A stretch of DNA of 64,000 nucleotides from Litomosoides sigmodontis (GCA_963070105.1 OY718806.1:6965865-7029864); one strand, 5' to 3'; positions 41,920 through 55,413 are shown, numbered from the stretch's first letter. Notes: a model not told the origin generated them from the letters alone. Numbers and translations: made by a program.

Positions 41920-44847
41920 ATTGCCACCCTTCGCGAATCGATTGGGAGCAGAGGAGGAGAAGTGAGAATAAGTGTCTGGCACTTGGAATATCAGAATGTT
42001 GGCGTGCACTGCATGACAAATGACCACGAGGAGGAACCACCGGGGAGGACGAAGTTTCTCATATGTGGAACAACGCTGCTCCTCCGAGAAAGTAAGCGCA
42101 CGCGAATTCAACATCCGCACCACAACGGACGTGCACATGCACACCCGCACTTCCCCACTCACAGTGCGGACAGTATGAGACAAGTGTGAGCTGCGCATTC
42201 AGGACACCGTACCGCTGCCGCCGCCAATCCTTCCAGCAAGTATCGAGTTGTAGTCCATTGAACGGTATGCTTATCGTTACACTGCCAGGACGACTGGCAA
42301 CAGCTTTTCAAATCATTCTGGTAAAATGTTGATGAGGGAGAGGGCGAAATACACCGCGATGTACAGATTCCACTCAAACACTTCTCAGCTAAGCTTTCCT
42401 CATCTAATCCGTATCGTTTTCCTAATCAGTTTACGGAAGCAATAAGCCGAAGTCTTTGTGGAAACAGCTGAATGACTAAAACCACTCTCAAAACTTCAAA
42501 TTCCCTTCACGCTCACCATTTAACAGCCTATTTTCAAGCTACTCGTCTAATTTCATTATTTTATTTTTAAAATTGGCAATGATGAAAACATGAGTGATCT
42601 CACCGGAATAGTCCCCTTCCGAATCATATCATTTCTTCGTTCACGATCGAACTACAAATGTAAAATTGGTTTGATACATGATGAATCATTATATCACATT
42701 AACGACACATCTGCGTTTAGAACTTCCAGCTTATCACATCTTTTCCATCCCATATAAGGATAAAGAAAACGGTGAAAGAAATTTTTCCAGAACCGGTTGC
42801 ACTCTTCCTTCATTTCTAAACAGAACATTTCCCTCACCGTCTAAGGCATGAACAAATACCATAAGGAGTCGGTGATTCCCGAGGCCTTCCTTAAGAAGAT
42901 GGCTTTAAAGGTTTCGTTGATTTTTCTCTTTTTTCTTTCAGCTTCTCAGTAATCCTTGGAATATAATACCTTCTCCAAAATTCACGCCGAACGGCTTAAA
43001 GAGTTTCTCTAAAAATTCAAAAAAAAGTGGGTTTAATGCAGTCAGGCAAAATCAATGATTGCTGCTTAGAGAAGGAGAACAAAGGAGAGAAATTGGATTT
43101 TTGAAAATAACTAATTTAACTAGCCAAACATTAAAATGCTGGTGACGTGTGGATAAAATTTGTCCAATTTTGAAACTGGTTTTTAGGTGAAACAAGTACG
43201 GTGAGATTGAAGGAGAGAAAGTATTGCGATATCTCCCGCTCACTTACTGACTTTTTTCAATCCTGAAAATAACATGTACACGAAAATCTGAAAAGTCTTA
43301 ATTGGACTCTTTTCCGAAAAATTGATCAAAATTAAGCACAAGCCTCTTAGTCTCCCCCTAGTTACCCACAAGTTTGGGAAAATGCGATGTTTCATTTGGC
43401 TCATTTTTAACCTGTTGCTTACTCCAATTTAATGGAACGTGAATTGCCCGTAGAAAGTCTTAAGCCATATACATATCTATTCATCGAAACACAGCTTTAT
43501 GTACTAATGTAGTAAATGAAAAACGCATTTACGTAGTTGGTAAAGATATTCTTTAAAAGGTAACTTCATGTAAGCGTTAATTACACGCATGCGTTTAACT
43601 ATCATAGTCGGCTGTTCGTGTTTTTCCTGCCTCTCCTTCTCTTCCTTCCTATCTCTCTTCTATGCTTCAATAATTTACCGAGCAGTACTTAAAGTTTGTC
43701 AACCACAGCTGTTACAATGCTTATCGAACTAAACGCACTCTTTCGTCCGTACTGTAATAGTTTGTTGAAGTAAGCGGCTTTCGTACTCACGAGATTTAAT
43801 CGATTATCCTTTTGGAGTAATTATTAGGAAAATGTGATTGTAGAAACAGAAGTGATGTGAACTAAGACGTTCGACATTACTTTCTTTATGGCAGTCTGTC
43901 GTCTACTCTGTCTTCGAGTACTGCTCTACAAGGCTAGCTCGACAATATTTTGTTCCTCCTGCTATGATGGTTTTTCCTCACATCATTTCCACTAATAGTA
44001 GCTTCACCGCACTAGATATCTTGGATCTCTCGAGTGGCACGAGGTCATACCAACTTGCTTTCAACCTTTCTTTTGGCTCATCGATCCCGTTCCTGCCCTT
44101 TCCTCATCGTTCATGTCATGTCAAGTCAAGTAAGTTCGCGAAGCGAAACGATGCCAGTTATTCCGTAAATACGTTTCATTACGCTCATCTCGTGCACATC
44201 CAAACATCACGCTTCTCGGTCTCAATCTTCATATCAGCCTTGCAAAAAATCGTTACAAAACACTAACCGTAAATTACTTTTCGGTTCGAATGTGCAAGTT
44301 TGAAACATACTGTTGCAGTGACGTGTTATGTGAAATTCGAAGACGACTACGGAGGGTTTTCGCATTTCTTATGGAAGGAAGCATGAGAGTCCTGCAAAGG
44401 ATTGTACACGTTAATCGTCAGTTTAATGTCGTGTGTCACGCCACCCTTGTATATTATTAGTGGTTTTTTTGTTTTCGAACTTTGTATTAAAGGAACACAT
44501 GTTCGTAAATGAGGTCATAAAGGGTATGAAGAGATTCGTGGTAATTCTTACGGTGATTTCACTTAATCTCGCTCTAACTTAGCTGTAACTTATTAGCAGA
44601 ATTTAGCTCATCCTGTCTTTTAAATCGTGGCGAGAATTATGATTGGCAACGAATGCGTGTGAATAAAATAAGTACGACTCGAATTTAAGGATTGCTTGTT
44701 GTCAGGCTTCAGTGAAAATGCTCGTAACGCTTATCACATACGTCTGTGTAGCTATTATGCAGCAGTTGTATGTAAAAGCGCTATCATCGATTTCGAGATG
44801 AACCTTCTTTAAAAGCATCAGTTATATTCTCGTAAAATCCAATAGTA

Positions 44848-47800
44848 ATGCGGAGAGCGATCACTTTATTGTTCGTTGGAATGCCGGTTTTACTTTTTAC
44901 AGTCGTCTTTCGCACTTCTTCAACACACGATGGTGAGGTTGCATCTGTTGAAGATGATATGGAGAAAGAGGTCTGTCTGTATGAATCTTTTTTTAATTTT
45001 CAATATATAATGTAGAATGTGATGTAATATTAGGCAAATGCAGTTAGTGTGGGTCGACTTGTAGAAAGTATGCTGTTGTACATTTCTGGTTTACAGTAAC
45101 GCTATCTAGTTCTTGGCATCTTCAAGTAATAACAGAAATCCTGTAAATGAGCAACAGGCTGTGGCTTATTCAACTTTCGTTATAGATATCGTCGGAAGAG
45201 GTCTCCACGGAGTGTTGCACCGGTGCCAACGTTAGCTTTATCAGTAAACATTATCTTTTGGTAAGAGTTTGTATTGTCAATTCTAGAATTTTATGATACA
45301 AAGCAAATGACACTATGCGGGTTCCTTAACAAATTTCTTCAATGTCATGTGTGTCGTTTAGGCGAGCACAATAGACGGCAAAATAACCGCAATGGACATC
45401 GAGAAGAATGGTGAGGTGGTGTGGACAGTAAATACTGATGAAGTGCCATTGTTGTCGGGTTCATTTAATCAACAAAATGTAATACTGTTTGCAATAAAAA
45501 TCATCCTGCTCAGTTGGATTTTCTTCTCTGTCAGTGAAATACATCGCTTTTCAGAGCCCATCGGATAAGGTGTTGAACTCTAGATGTCAGCCGTATATTT
45601 TTTTGAGCATCTAATATGTGTGTTATGAAAGCTTATTTCTTTTCAAGTTTTAATCATTTGATCCAGACCATTCTTAGTACTTCACTACAAACTAAAAAGT
45701 CTAACCTGTTGGCTCTATAATGTAACATGCGCTCCTTTTTTGTCAAATATTTTTCTTAATATTTGAATTGTGGATGCGTATGTCTTGACTCTCTTTCGAA
45801 TGTTGCAGTTAATTGCCGATAATTTTCCATACTTGTTGGTACCGTCGCTCAACGGTTTGTTATATATGTTCAATATGGAAACTAGTTCGTTGAATCTAAT
45901 TCCTCTGAGCGCTAATGCGAGAATAATGATTGGTAACGATGAGGTTGCTGGTGGGACATTTGTAGCGTCTACTGGGATCGACCCTCTTACTGGAAAGGTA
46001 TTTCATTCTAAAATCTTGATTTGAAATGTTTGAATCTCGTAGCGTTTGACGTATCAATGGAAGCAGAATTTGTATTTTGAGATGCGGTATCGATGTACAG
46101 CAGGGAAATGCGTGCAATACGAAGTCACAACCAATGACTCAGCACTCTATACCCTTATCATGCGAAAAAATACACAAGTTGTTCGCGCTGCTGATCCTGT
46201 TACTGGAACAGAGAGGTTCATACACTAATAACTCTCGATTGCATACCTTAAGATTTATTGAAAGCTATGACTTAGTATAGATAAATTTTAGATGGAATTT
46301 ATCAGTCGGTGAATATGACATTAGCCTGGTTTCATCGGACCATTCACTTCATTTTGAACAGGCTAGTGTACCTTCTCATATCCATTTTTTGTTGGAACCG
46401 CCGAATGGCAGTGTTTCAGCAGTTGACAAGTGTGGGAATTTGAAATGGAAAAGGCGGCTATCAAATCCAGTAGCTAGAGCGTGGCAATTATCTGGCGGCA
46501 GAATCTTCGAGGTTGCTGTTCATATTTTGTTAATGTGATAGTCGCCTTTTTTAAAGCAATAAATATGATACATTGGTCAGCAGCTAGTGTTAATGGAAGA
46601 TATTCTGCATGCAACTATTGGTTAAAAATTGTACTGCTTTGAATTATTTAAAGCTCAGATTAAAAAAAAGCATATAATACTGAAACCATTGGAGAGAATT
46701 TCTTTTCAGATATCATTATTCTCATCTGAAACTATAGGTGCATTAAGTGATTTTAGTGGAAGAGACCATCAGTTGATCTCGAAATACGAAGCACCGTTTT
46801 ATTTCGGTGAGTGTTTAGATGGACATTAGAATTTTGGAATCTATTCTTTATCATTTATCGCCTGATTAAAATAATTAAGGACGCCGAGCCTCATTGAACT
46901 GCTGACTGTTTAATGACACAAATTGAACAGCGCTTGAACTTTCCATCTCTTTTGACTAAGAAAGCTAGCAACAAACTTTGCAAAAACACTACTACAAAAA
47001 AGTGGCTAATTATTTATTGGAATGTTTTCAAATTACTTATAGCTCCTTTAATTCATAGGTTGTATGTGTTCATTTAGCTTATCGATTTAGTACATGAATT
47101 GCCTTTTATCATTTAATTTTATACATTAAATGATAAAGCGATTTAGGATGAATTTCAACTAGTACGGTAATTTTTCAGGAACATTCAACTCAGAACCCTA
47201 TATTATACCTTCGGAATTTATGCGAGAACAACGGCGTGCATATGAGGATATGAAAATTGACTATCATTCCCAAACATCAGATTCATTTTACCACTTTAGA
47301 ACACCGTTTTTGGAAGATTTGAAAGTCGGTAAGTTTGTCGGTGATTGAAGTGCCGGAATGCTATACTTCATTACCTGATACATTTACTGTAGTATGGCGT
47401 ATTACTTTTGTTGCAGGTGATTTGATGCGGCAATCGTATAGAAGGATTCGCAGCGAAATTGGGGTTAATCAAGTAAATAATGCGAGAGATTTAGAAACCT
47501 CGAAATCATTAACATATAATAAATACGATGCAATCACAGTTGCTGGCAGCAAAAAACTTAAAGAAAACACTGAAGCGAAGGGTAATTTTCAGCAAATTAG
47601 ATTAATGAGCACAATATTCAGAAGCTTATCGCTGTTCTGAATATCTGCAGTACATTTTCTTTTTCTTTTTGAAGTTTTAAATGGTCTTCTTGGTCTATAT
47701 GGCATTTGCAGTATTTATACTCATTCACTTAGAAGTTTCTCCTTTGTACGTTCTGAAGTGATATTTCTGTTTTCTGCATTTGTTTTATAAAAATAATGCT

Positions 47801-50800
47801 CAGGTGATCATGGCTGGTACATTTTCAAACCGCTTCGCAAACAGTGCCATAAAAACAATCCTTTTTATGAAATAAATGGGAAGAAGCAAAGAAATTCTTA
47901 TAATTTCTGCAAGCGAAAGAACGTTCTAGAGGGACTAAAACAGATCGCCTACGAACCAGTTTCAGGATGGTGGTAAGAAAATGTTATTGTTCTAGACAGC
48001 GTAACTTTCTGTGTCTTTCATCTTAAAAAATTGGCTAACAAGATCTGAACAAAAGTATAATATTGCATTCAGATGGTTGTGTTATGTAGCATTCTATGTA
48101 CGTTTTATGGTCTGTATTGATAGATATTTCAGGAAAATCATTGCACTTTTCTTGTCTTTTATTGCAAGTTCATTTGCCGCTATTATTATAATTTATTGGC
48201 AACAGATTCGCCATCTCAAATTATTTGTTTTACTACATGATCTGAGGAAGAGATCTCACACTTATCCTGATATTTCACTCCCAGTTCGTTTTCTGTTCAA
48301 AGAAATAATCGGCATTCTTTTAGGGGTTTAGAGTGACATCGCATTTTGTTTGCGATGTTATTTTTTAACCTTGAAAATTAAAACATTTTCATAGAAACGT
48401 TACACATTTTAATGAGCAAAAGTTTTAGATTAGGTCACTTACTGAAATTCTGTAATCTAACATGGATACAGTGATGTTTTAACAGACGTTTTAGTTACTG
48501 AGCAATATTTTCTTGAGTATGGTATTTTATAAAAAGCAGTAATGCCAAACTGGATTTTGAGTTAACTAAAATGTGGTTTTGTAATGAAGATGCATAAGAC
48601 ATCTCGAAGTAGTGAAAATTACGGACATGTTGATAAACGAATAAAATACATTTACTTGTTAAAAACAAGCATCTGAGGTGTTTTTAAATCGTTTCAAAAT
48701 AAAAGTATGAGTTGCTAGATGCTATTTCTAGTCGCTCCAGAGAACACAACATTCGAGCGGTGATGCTCGGATTGATCAAAAGGCAAATGGAACAACTCGT
48801 TCTGCACAAGAGTCGTTTTCGTCGAAGTAGGCATTAAATAAGCATTAAATAAATGTGTTGTTTATCATACTTATTAAGATATATAAGTCAGCAGCTTGTG
48901 TTAGAAACTCAATATAATTCATCAGTTCAGTATGAGAATTATAATTAGTTTATTAAATTCTTTTTATATTGAATATGATTAACATAGTTCTATGTAATAT
49001 CACACAAGGAAAACTGAATCGAAATATGAGTTAAGATTAATTGGGGTGAGCTGTTTTTATATGTTTATGATCTTTTCTGTTATTGTTCAGTAATTTTTAG
49101 TCCTTGCCTTATAAATAACACTCGTATATTCAGATTTCTCGAAGATTTTGTGCCGGAAAAATGCCTTGGACGTGGTGGTTATGGTGTTGTTTTCAACTGT
49201 CGTAATCGATTAGACGACCGGAGCTATGCTATTAAACGAATAGCAGTTAGCAACACGTTTGTTTCTTTGTTCATATCGAATTATATTGGAATGAATATTG
49301 CTTGCCAAAATATAGTTCCCGTAATCTTTGCTATAAAAAGAGGCTCCAAAATGTTGGATAGCAGATGAATACATCTGATAAAATTATGTGGTTAACTGCA
49401 TCAATTCGTGTTATTAGAGGTGTATGCATGTTAACATAAGATCAGCCGGTTCATACATTTCAGTGTCGGTGAGATGCCAGTTTCTTTATGTCGTTAATTC
49501 GAGCTTTTCGGAATTTTCTAAACTTTTTCTGACCGAATAATTAAGGGCTACTGCGATTGATCACGTAAAACGAGAAGCTCGCGCAATGGCACGTCTTGAT
49601 CATCCTGGCGTAATCCGCTATTTCCACACATGGATGGAAAAACCTCCTTCTGGTTGGCAGCAAGCGAAAGATAAAGAAATTCTTCGGAACATGTATGTTC
49701 TCCAACTTCTCAGAGTTCTTTCCATCTTAATTTTTACTGTGAAGTATATTTTCAGTCGCTCTCTTGAGGATTCAGGAAACAAATCCATAATACAGACATT
49801 GGAAAGTGATCAGAGTACAACCCAGTCAAAAAATCTTACAACTATGGTATGTATTCTTTAGATTCTGAGACTTCTAGAAGAAAAGTTTGCAGACAGAATT
49901 TGGTGCTTCAGCATATTTGTTGATGGAGCACACGAGTAGGAAAATGATGATAATGGTAAAAGTGGACAGCGTTGACACGTTCATATAAATGTAACATGAG
50001 TAATTTAGGGTTCGACAGTTAGTGAACAGCTGTTCCATGGACTAAGTTTAAATGTACCTTCCAATGGAAAAGGTATTTGTGCAAATAGTGGGACGGATAG
50101 TCTTTCATGGATAGGTGATCATAATGCCAGGGAGCTGGATAAAACAGCAGAATTGGATTCATCTTCTCTCGATAATGACAGCGAGCCTGTTGCAGATGAA
50201 ATCATTACCATAGCTAGTAATTTCTTTTATTTCGCCAAACTTTTTATTTGTTCGTCATACAACTTTTCTAGCACATTCTGTATGGTTCTTAAAAAGCTTT
50301 TTTATTCCATACTGCACTTTAATGTTGCTTTTTAAGGCACAGCAAACTTACATATTTATTTTTCAAGAGCACAATACAATCTAGTCAAAAAATTTTACAA
50401 CTGTAGCACGTGTTCGTTAGATTCAAAGACTTTTAGAAAAAAGATTGACATACAGGATTTTTTATTGGTGGAGCATACGAGTACGAAAATGATGATAACA
50501 AAAAAAATTGAACTTCTGTAGTCCGTTCGTGGATCAGCCAATACTTTTTCTTTCACTTTATGGATCTTATGATAGTACCGATAAATTTATTCAGGTCTGC
50601 TGTGATTTGGCAGTGCAAGGTATTTTTGCAGGAAATGATTGTTCAACAAGCATAATTTTTGCCGATTCCGGGAACTGCTTACCCGACACTGAACAAATTT
50701 CGGATGAAAAATTGAAGAATAACAAATCAGTAGATCCTCTTGAACCTCCTGCTGTATTAGTGAGAAGCACGTGTGATTTGCAAAGTTGTAAGAACATTAA

Positions 50801-52131
50801 AGACTGTGCCTACCTTTATATACAGATGGAGGTGATTTTTATTCTTTCTTCTACAAGGTGTTTTTTACGCAGCTAAAATTAGTCATGCCATGCTCACTAA
50901 AAAAATTACGACGCTTACCAAAAAATAAAAATGTTGAAATTAATCGTCTTCAGTTGTGTCAAGAGTTAACTCTGCACAGTTGGTTGTTAACAAATAACAG
51001 AGTTGAAGATCGTGAAATAACTCGAATGCGCAAATGGTTTGCGGAATTGGTTTGTGCTATTGATTACATTCACAGTCAAGGCCTAATTCATAGGGATTTG
51101 AAGGTACGTAGTTTTAAATACATCTTATATAGTAAGATCTATAATCACTGAGATGTCTTTTGTGGTAACGTGTACCGTAATAGGTGATGAATAATAGCGT
51201 TTTCATGTGTTCCTATGTCGATTTATTTTCTAATGTACGCTTCGTATTGCAGCCGCAGAATATATTTTTTTCTGCTAATAATTATTTGAAAATTGGTGAT
51301 CTTGGTCTTGTGACAAATCATGTTAACGCTGAAGAAAGGACCAACTGCAAACACGACGTTGTAACAAACATGCCTCATACGAGTTATGTTGGCACCCGTC
51401 TGTATATGAGTCCAGAGCAGGTAGTTTTTCGTACTTATTTTTATCTTTCCAGTTTTTTAGTTGTACTTAGCACAATATTGATGTTTTTAAGATTGCCCTA
51501 TTAGATGTATTTTAGTGTTTTCTTTGCAGTTGGAAGGCAAAACGTATAATGAAAAAGTTGATGTGTTTTCACTCGGTCTTATTTTCGTCGAGCTTATTTT
51601 TCCCTTCACAACTAGTATGGAACGCAGTAAAGTCTTATCCGCCCTGCAAAATAACATTATTCCAAAATGCTTGGATAATCTTCCATCTAAAGAAGTAAGA
51701 GTTGGGTCCAGTTCTTTTAACGATTTTTTAAACATTGATATTTGCCAAAGGTTTTGAAACTTCCGAAGCCTTTTATCTGTATTGCTAGCGTCTTCATTAT
51801 ATTGTCACAGAATAGCAAGATTTATTTTGCTGGTAAAAAAATAGATTCTTTCCAAGAAAGTTGAAAAGACTCTTTGGGACCCGGACTTGTAATGCTTTTT
51901 CATGAAAATATATTGTGAAAAATCATGTGGGCACTCCTTCCTTACGTACTGAGTTGAACTTCAGTAATATAATTCCAGAAAAATTTCGTCACCTGGCTTA
52001 CAAACGTTTATCCTGAACTTCGTCCATCTGCGCACCAGCTAGCTGAATGTGAATACCTACATGGCGAAGTTCACATGTTAGGTAGTTCGTATTTTCGTGA
52101 GCATACGTTCTCAAGGAATCGATTTGTTTAA
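44848..52131 (+). CDS. pek-1: PERK-type eIF2-alpha kinase (EIF2AK3 / pek-1)
   Basis: This is an ER-resident stress sensor that phosphorylates eIF2-alpha. Exons: 44848-44970, 45186-45260, 45362-45478, 45809-45997, 46043-46215, 46292-46511, 46710-46806, 47179-47328, 47417-47581, 47804-47972, 48133-about 48325, 48732-48826, 49134-49256, 49546-49692, 49756-49846, 50009-50216, possibly 50337-50467, 50595-50831, 50954-51103, 51253-51420, 51530-51694 and 51979-52131. The product is about 1112 aa (human 1116). It has a signal peptide, then a luminal beta-propeller-like domain ([20 protein letters not shown]), and a membrane helix at about 495-514. The kinase has GRGGYGVV, Lys623 in YAIK, a long acidic/Ser-rich insert, YIQMELCQELT, HRDLK (about 947-951), DLG in place of DFG, and RLYMSPEQ. 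Exon 50954-51103 starts at a CAG whose junction restores the QMELC family match. The junctions around 48325 and 50217-50594 are uncertain. Confidence 0.93.
49812..49955. repeat. Segmental duplication in PERK, copy 1
   Basis: This segment covers the end of exon 49756-49846 and the adjoining intron. It aligns with 50367-50500: both contain AGTCAAAAAAT.TTACAACT, TTAGATTC..AGAC, and TTG.TGGAGCA.ACGAGTA.G followed by AAAATGATGATA. The copies differ by scattered substitutions and a few gaps. Confidence 0.8.
50367..50500. repeat. Segmental duplication in PERK, copy 2
   Basis: This is the partner of 49812-49955. In this copy the donor seen after the first copy's ACTATG is changed to ACTGTAGC. The corresponding exon cannot end there, although a different frame (50337-50467) stays open and would repair the phase of the gene model. 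Confidence 0.8.
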
Positions 52132-53920
52132 AAGAGCCATATACATGCATTTGCAGTTTGATACTATCAGAATGAATGTAAATAGCACTAGACCTGAATA
52201 TTCCTTTCTTGTCAGGCACTTCAGATTGACTTTAGATTGTAATTGTGGTTGATCTATTAGTCGATATTGTTTTCAATTCGACTACATCAGTCTTCATATT
52301 CAGTTCACTTTTGTTAGTAGACATTTATGAACTAATTTTACTCTAGCTTCGATGTTACACGACGTTATACACGTATTTGGGCATAGGGAGCTTGCAGCTT
52401 CGTTCAAAAAGTTGAAGCCCTCAGTAGCTAATTTTTCCATAGTAATTCGGATCAGTGATTAGCTAATCATTTTACTGTTTCACACTTCATAACACATTTT
52501 GCTTTTTCTATTACATATTAATTGGGAAAATTGTTTGGCTAATTACTGTTACACGCTTGAGCTTTGAATTAAAACTGGTAGTTTCAGTTGTCGTGTACAG
52601 AAGAGCATGGGGTTTTACCAAAGATAGAAGTAGACCCATGCTTATAATCACATTAACCATCATGTATAGTGTTATTTCATGTTTTCATACCCCTGTTTTT
52701 TCTGATCACTTGTGTTTCTTACGTTTATGGAAGAAACCTTGTGTTCGAGAATAATATCAGGATAACCTTTCAGTATTTATTCTTGGTCCTTCAAGGGTTT
52801 TTTTCGAGTTTTTCGAACGTGCTGTTGTTGAGAATTCATTGGACATAGTTTCTGAATTATAACAACCACAGACTTTGTCATATTTGTTATATTTTCCGCT
52901 CATTTTTCTGACGAAAATGCCTTGTTCTCAGTATCTTTTTTTCGCGCTTATTATATGACAAGTGCTACGTTAGTTTTTTTCTGCTTGTATATTAAATTAA
53001 ATGAAAGAAATAAACTATGTGATGTGATATTTTCACGACAAAAATTTCCACCAATTTCCGTGGAACAAGCACATGAGATATAAGCATCTGTAAAATTTTC
53101 TGCAATGGCATAGCTTGGAAATGAAAATCTCAAAGTTAACAACGTTGTTTTAGGGTCTATCTAGAAGAAGTGGAAGCTCACAGTTTGGAATAATAGTATT
53201 ATCGACAGTAGTCGTACGGTACTGCACATAATACTGTCTGAACATCACTGTGTTATATTAGGAAACGACGTGAATTGAATGTTAAATGAGGGTAACCATT
53301 TGATAGGTTATTGCAGTGACCACTGTTTGAGAGACCATAACACGCATTACATTATAATTCAACCGGCAACTCAGTAAATCAGTTTTAGTAAGAAATGGAG
53401 TGACTAATGAAAATGAAATAATAATTCTGCACTAAGTGGGAAGTGGTTTATTTACGCAAATGTCATATAAAGTGAGGCATCCACACTGCGCTATGTGAAC
53501 AGCGGACATACTCTCAAAGCCAGATCTACCGCAAAGAGGGAAAAAGGTCAGCAGTATGAAGACATTTTTGACAGCTGGAAATATCGGAATCCATCAGTAG
53601 CAGAGAGAGTAGGAGGCTTATACAGTAAACACCAACACTCAGCACCACTCATATGCGCTGAGAACAATCGTTCAATATCGGATTCATCTAGATCTCGCCT
53701 GCTCTCTATTGATCGGAAATAAGCGTAAAACTGTTCCTGTCATATGTCACGCTTTTTGTAGCATAAATACGATTTTAATAAGGATGGAAGTAGACAGGGA
53801 ATTTGCTTGCCTGAATATTTTTTGCTGTTACTGTCACCAGAGCTGTAGGCTACTACTAGGGAGACCCACGGCAGCGGGGAATGAGGACTAAATTCGATTC
53901 TGAGAAAGGGAAGCCAGCTG

Positions 53921-53960
53921 CCTCCTCCTCCTCCTCCTCCTCCTCCTCCTCCTCCTCCTC

Positions 53961-53991
<31 letters not shown>

Positions 53992-54018
53992 GACGCTGCT
54001 GCTGCTGCTGCTGCTGCT
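53921..54018. repeat. Compound trinucleotide microsatellite (TCC)n-(TAC)n-(GCT)n
   Basis: Three different perfect trinucleotide runs abut: about thirteen TCC, about ten TAC and about eight GCT units. One frame reads poly-Ser, poly-Tyr, poly-Ala, but there is no gene context. Confidence 0.95.
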
Positions 54019-54229
54019 ACTCTTACTACGAACAGTGTGGGAAGCGGAGGACCGAACAAATGTGTAGAAGACGACACATTGATCGCTTTATTCTACGGTG
54101 TTATAGGTCACCTGCAAATCGATCTCTCCCAACATCATACATCCTATTGAAAAGAGAAGGAAAAAAAAACTTTTAGCTCCGCACTCACTGATCGCTGCCC
54201 TATAGTTGCTTTACACCATACCAACCAAC

Positions 54230-54276
54230 ACGCACAGACACACACACACACACACAAACACGCACACGCACACATA

Positions 54277-54319
<43 letters not shown>

Positions 54320-54352
54320 ACATACACACACACACACACACACATACACACA
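54230..54352. repeat. CA/GT microsatellite, about 120 bases
   Basis: This is a CA tract interrupted by CG and TA steps, very like the tract at 17951-18070. The open frames on both strands are repeat artefacts. Confidence 0.97.
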
Positions 54353-55404
54353 ATGCTTTCAAACATACCTATACATTCTTCCGTACATAACGTGCATAGG
54401 CAAACACATACAAATGTGCATAATGCGTATGTCCTTGGTCAATCCAACTACGTTTCTCTGTTTTCTTATACTGTTTTACAAAATTTGGATTGGAATAGAT
54501 CGGAGTCGTACGTCGAGTAATCTGTGAATCCCATTTAGGTGTACGTTAACATCCATCTACCTGACCATCCCACCTATGTGGGCTGAACTGAGCGAACATT
54601 TGCAGAAATGATAGGATGCATTTGATGGATGTACCTGAAGGAGACTTCTACAGATGCTATTAATGTCTCCAATGTAATCATCAATTTGAATGATTTTCTG
54701 CGTCAGGTGTACTGCCGTCCATATACGCATGTACCACTCTGCCAAACACGGGAAATTTGTTGAGAAACATGAAATAAACATGGAAATTCCCATTAAATGT
54801 TATTCATAAAAGTGACTTTTAATGTTTATTAGCAACCATAAGAAAATATAATGAATATGAGACATATTATCCTTCACTTTTTTAACTCACTCCTGTTAAA
54901 ACCTAGTTTTCTGTCCATATCGCGAGTAATCAGCTTATGTCAGTTTAATTTTTTGTAAATAACACTGTAGTTATTGTAGCTCCATTTTTTCTCAGAGCAG
55001 TATTTGTCACTACCTAAAATATCACGATGTTTTCTATGCAGTAGTTTCAATAGCATTCCAGATATTTTGGAATGTAAAATACATTTTGCAGTTACTGTTG
55101 AGAATTGTGATGAACAAAATATTAAGCACAAATTACATGGAGAGAAGTATGAAGGAAAGCACCAGAAATTGTGTTCGTAAGGTTCATATTGACAAATAAT
55201 TGGAATCTGACAAATAACTTTTTTTTTTTGTCCAAAACTTCGCCAATTTCCTGTTGTACGATCTGATTAAATTGTTTCAAACTAATACCATCCGGCATGA
55301 GCGATGTTGAATGGTCTCAGATACAATGATTTATTTTGATCGCAGTTCAGAAACAGATTCATACCAAATTGATTTATGCATTACTGAATGATTTCAGTTT
55401 TTGT

Positions 55405-55410
55405 TTTTAG
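55405..55410 (+). promoter_or_regulatory. Candidate spliced-leader acceptor of the CxCxxC gene
   Basis: TTGTTTTTAG ends three bases before the ATG at 55414. This is a very short leader distance, typical of a trans-splice site. Confidence 0.45.
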
Positions 55411-55413
55411 GTA

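Larger units (their letters stand above)
38273..44847. other. 6.6-kb divergent intergenic region (MCT / PERK)
   Basis: This region holds the upstream DNA of both the MCT gene (-) and the PERK gene (+). Most of it is AT-rich with short chance frames. The part 41600-42250 is different: purine-rich and GC-rich, with a CAG run and a G-run cluster, and its open frames are low-complexity. This island could be a regulatory or 5'UTR region, but nothing in the sequence assigns it to either gene. Confidence 0.5.
52132..55413. other. Intergenic region between PERK and the CxCxxC gene
   Basis: 3.3 kb with no supportable exon. The part 53480-54560 is richer in GC and contains the two microsatellite clusters listed separately. 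The rest is AT-rich. The 3' end of the PERK transcript must lie here, but no single poly(A) signal stands out. Confidence 0.5.

Noticed and set aside
41621..42198. Several 107-115-codon frames on both strands in the GC-rich island
   Set aside because: They arise from CAG, purine and G-run low-complexity sequence; no acceptor, donor or conserved block supports them.
50878..50953. In-frame extension upstream of the PERK HRDLK exon
   Set aside because: An acceptor at 50877 gives an open frame, but it would insert about 25 residues in the conserved QMELC junction. The CAG at 50951-50953 restores the exact family spacing.
53881..54150. Poly-Ser/poly-Tyr/poly-Ala frame
   Set aside because: It is a direct translation of the compound trinucleotide microsatellite.
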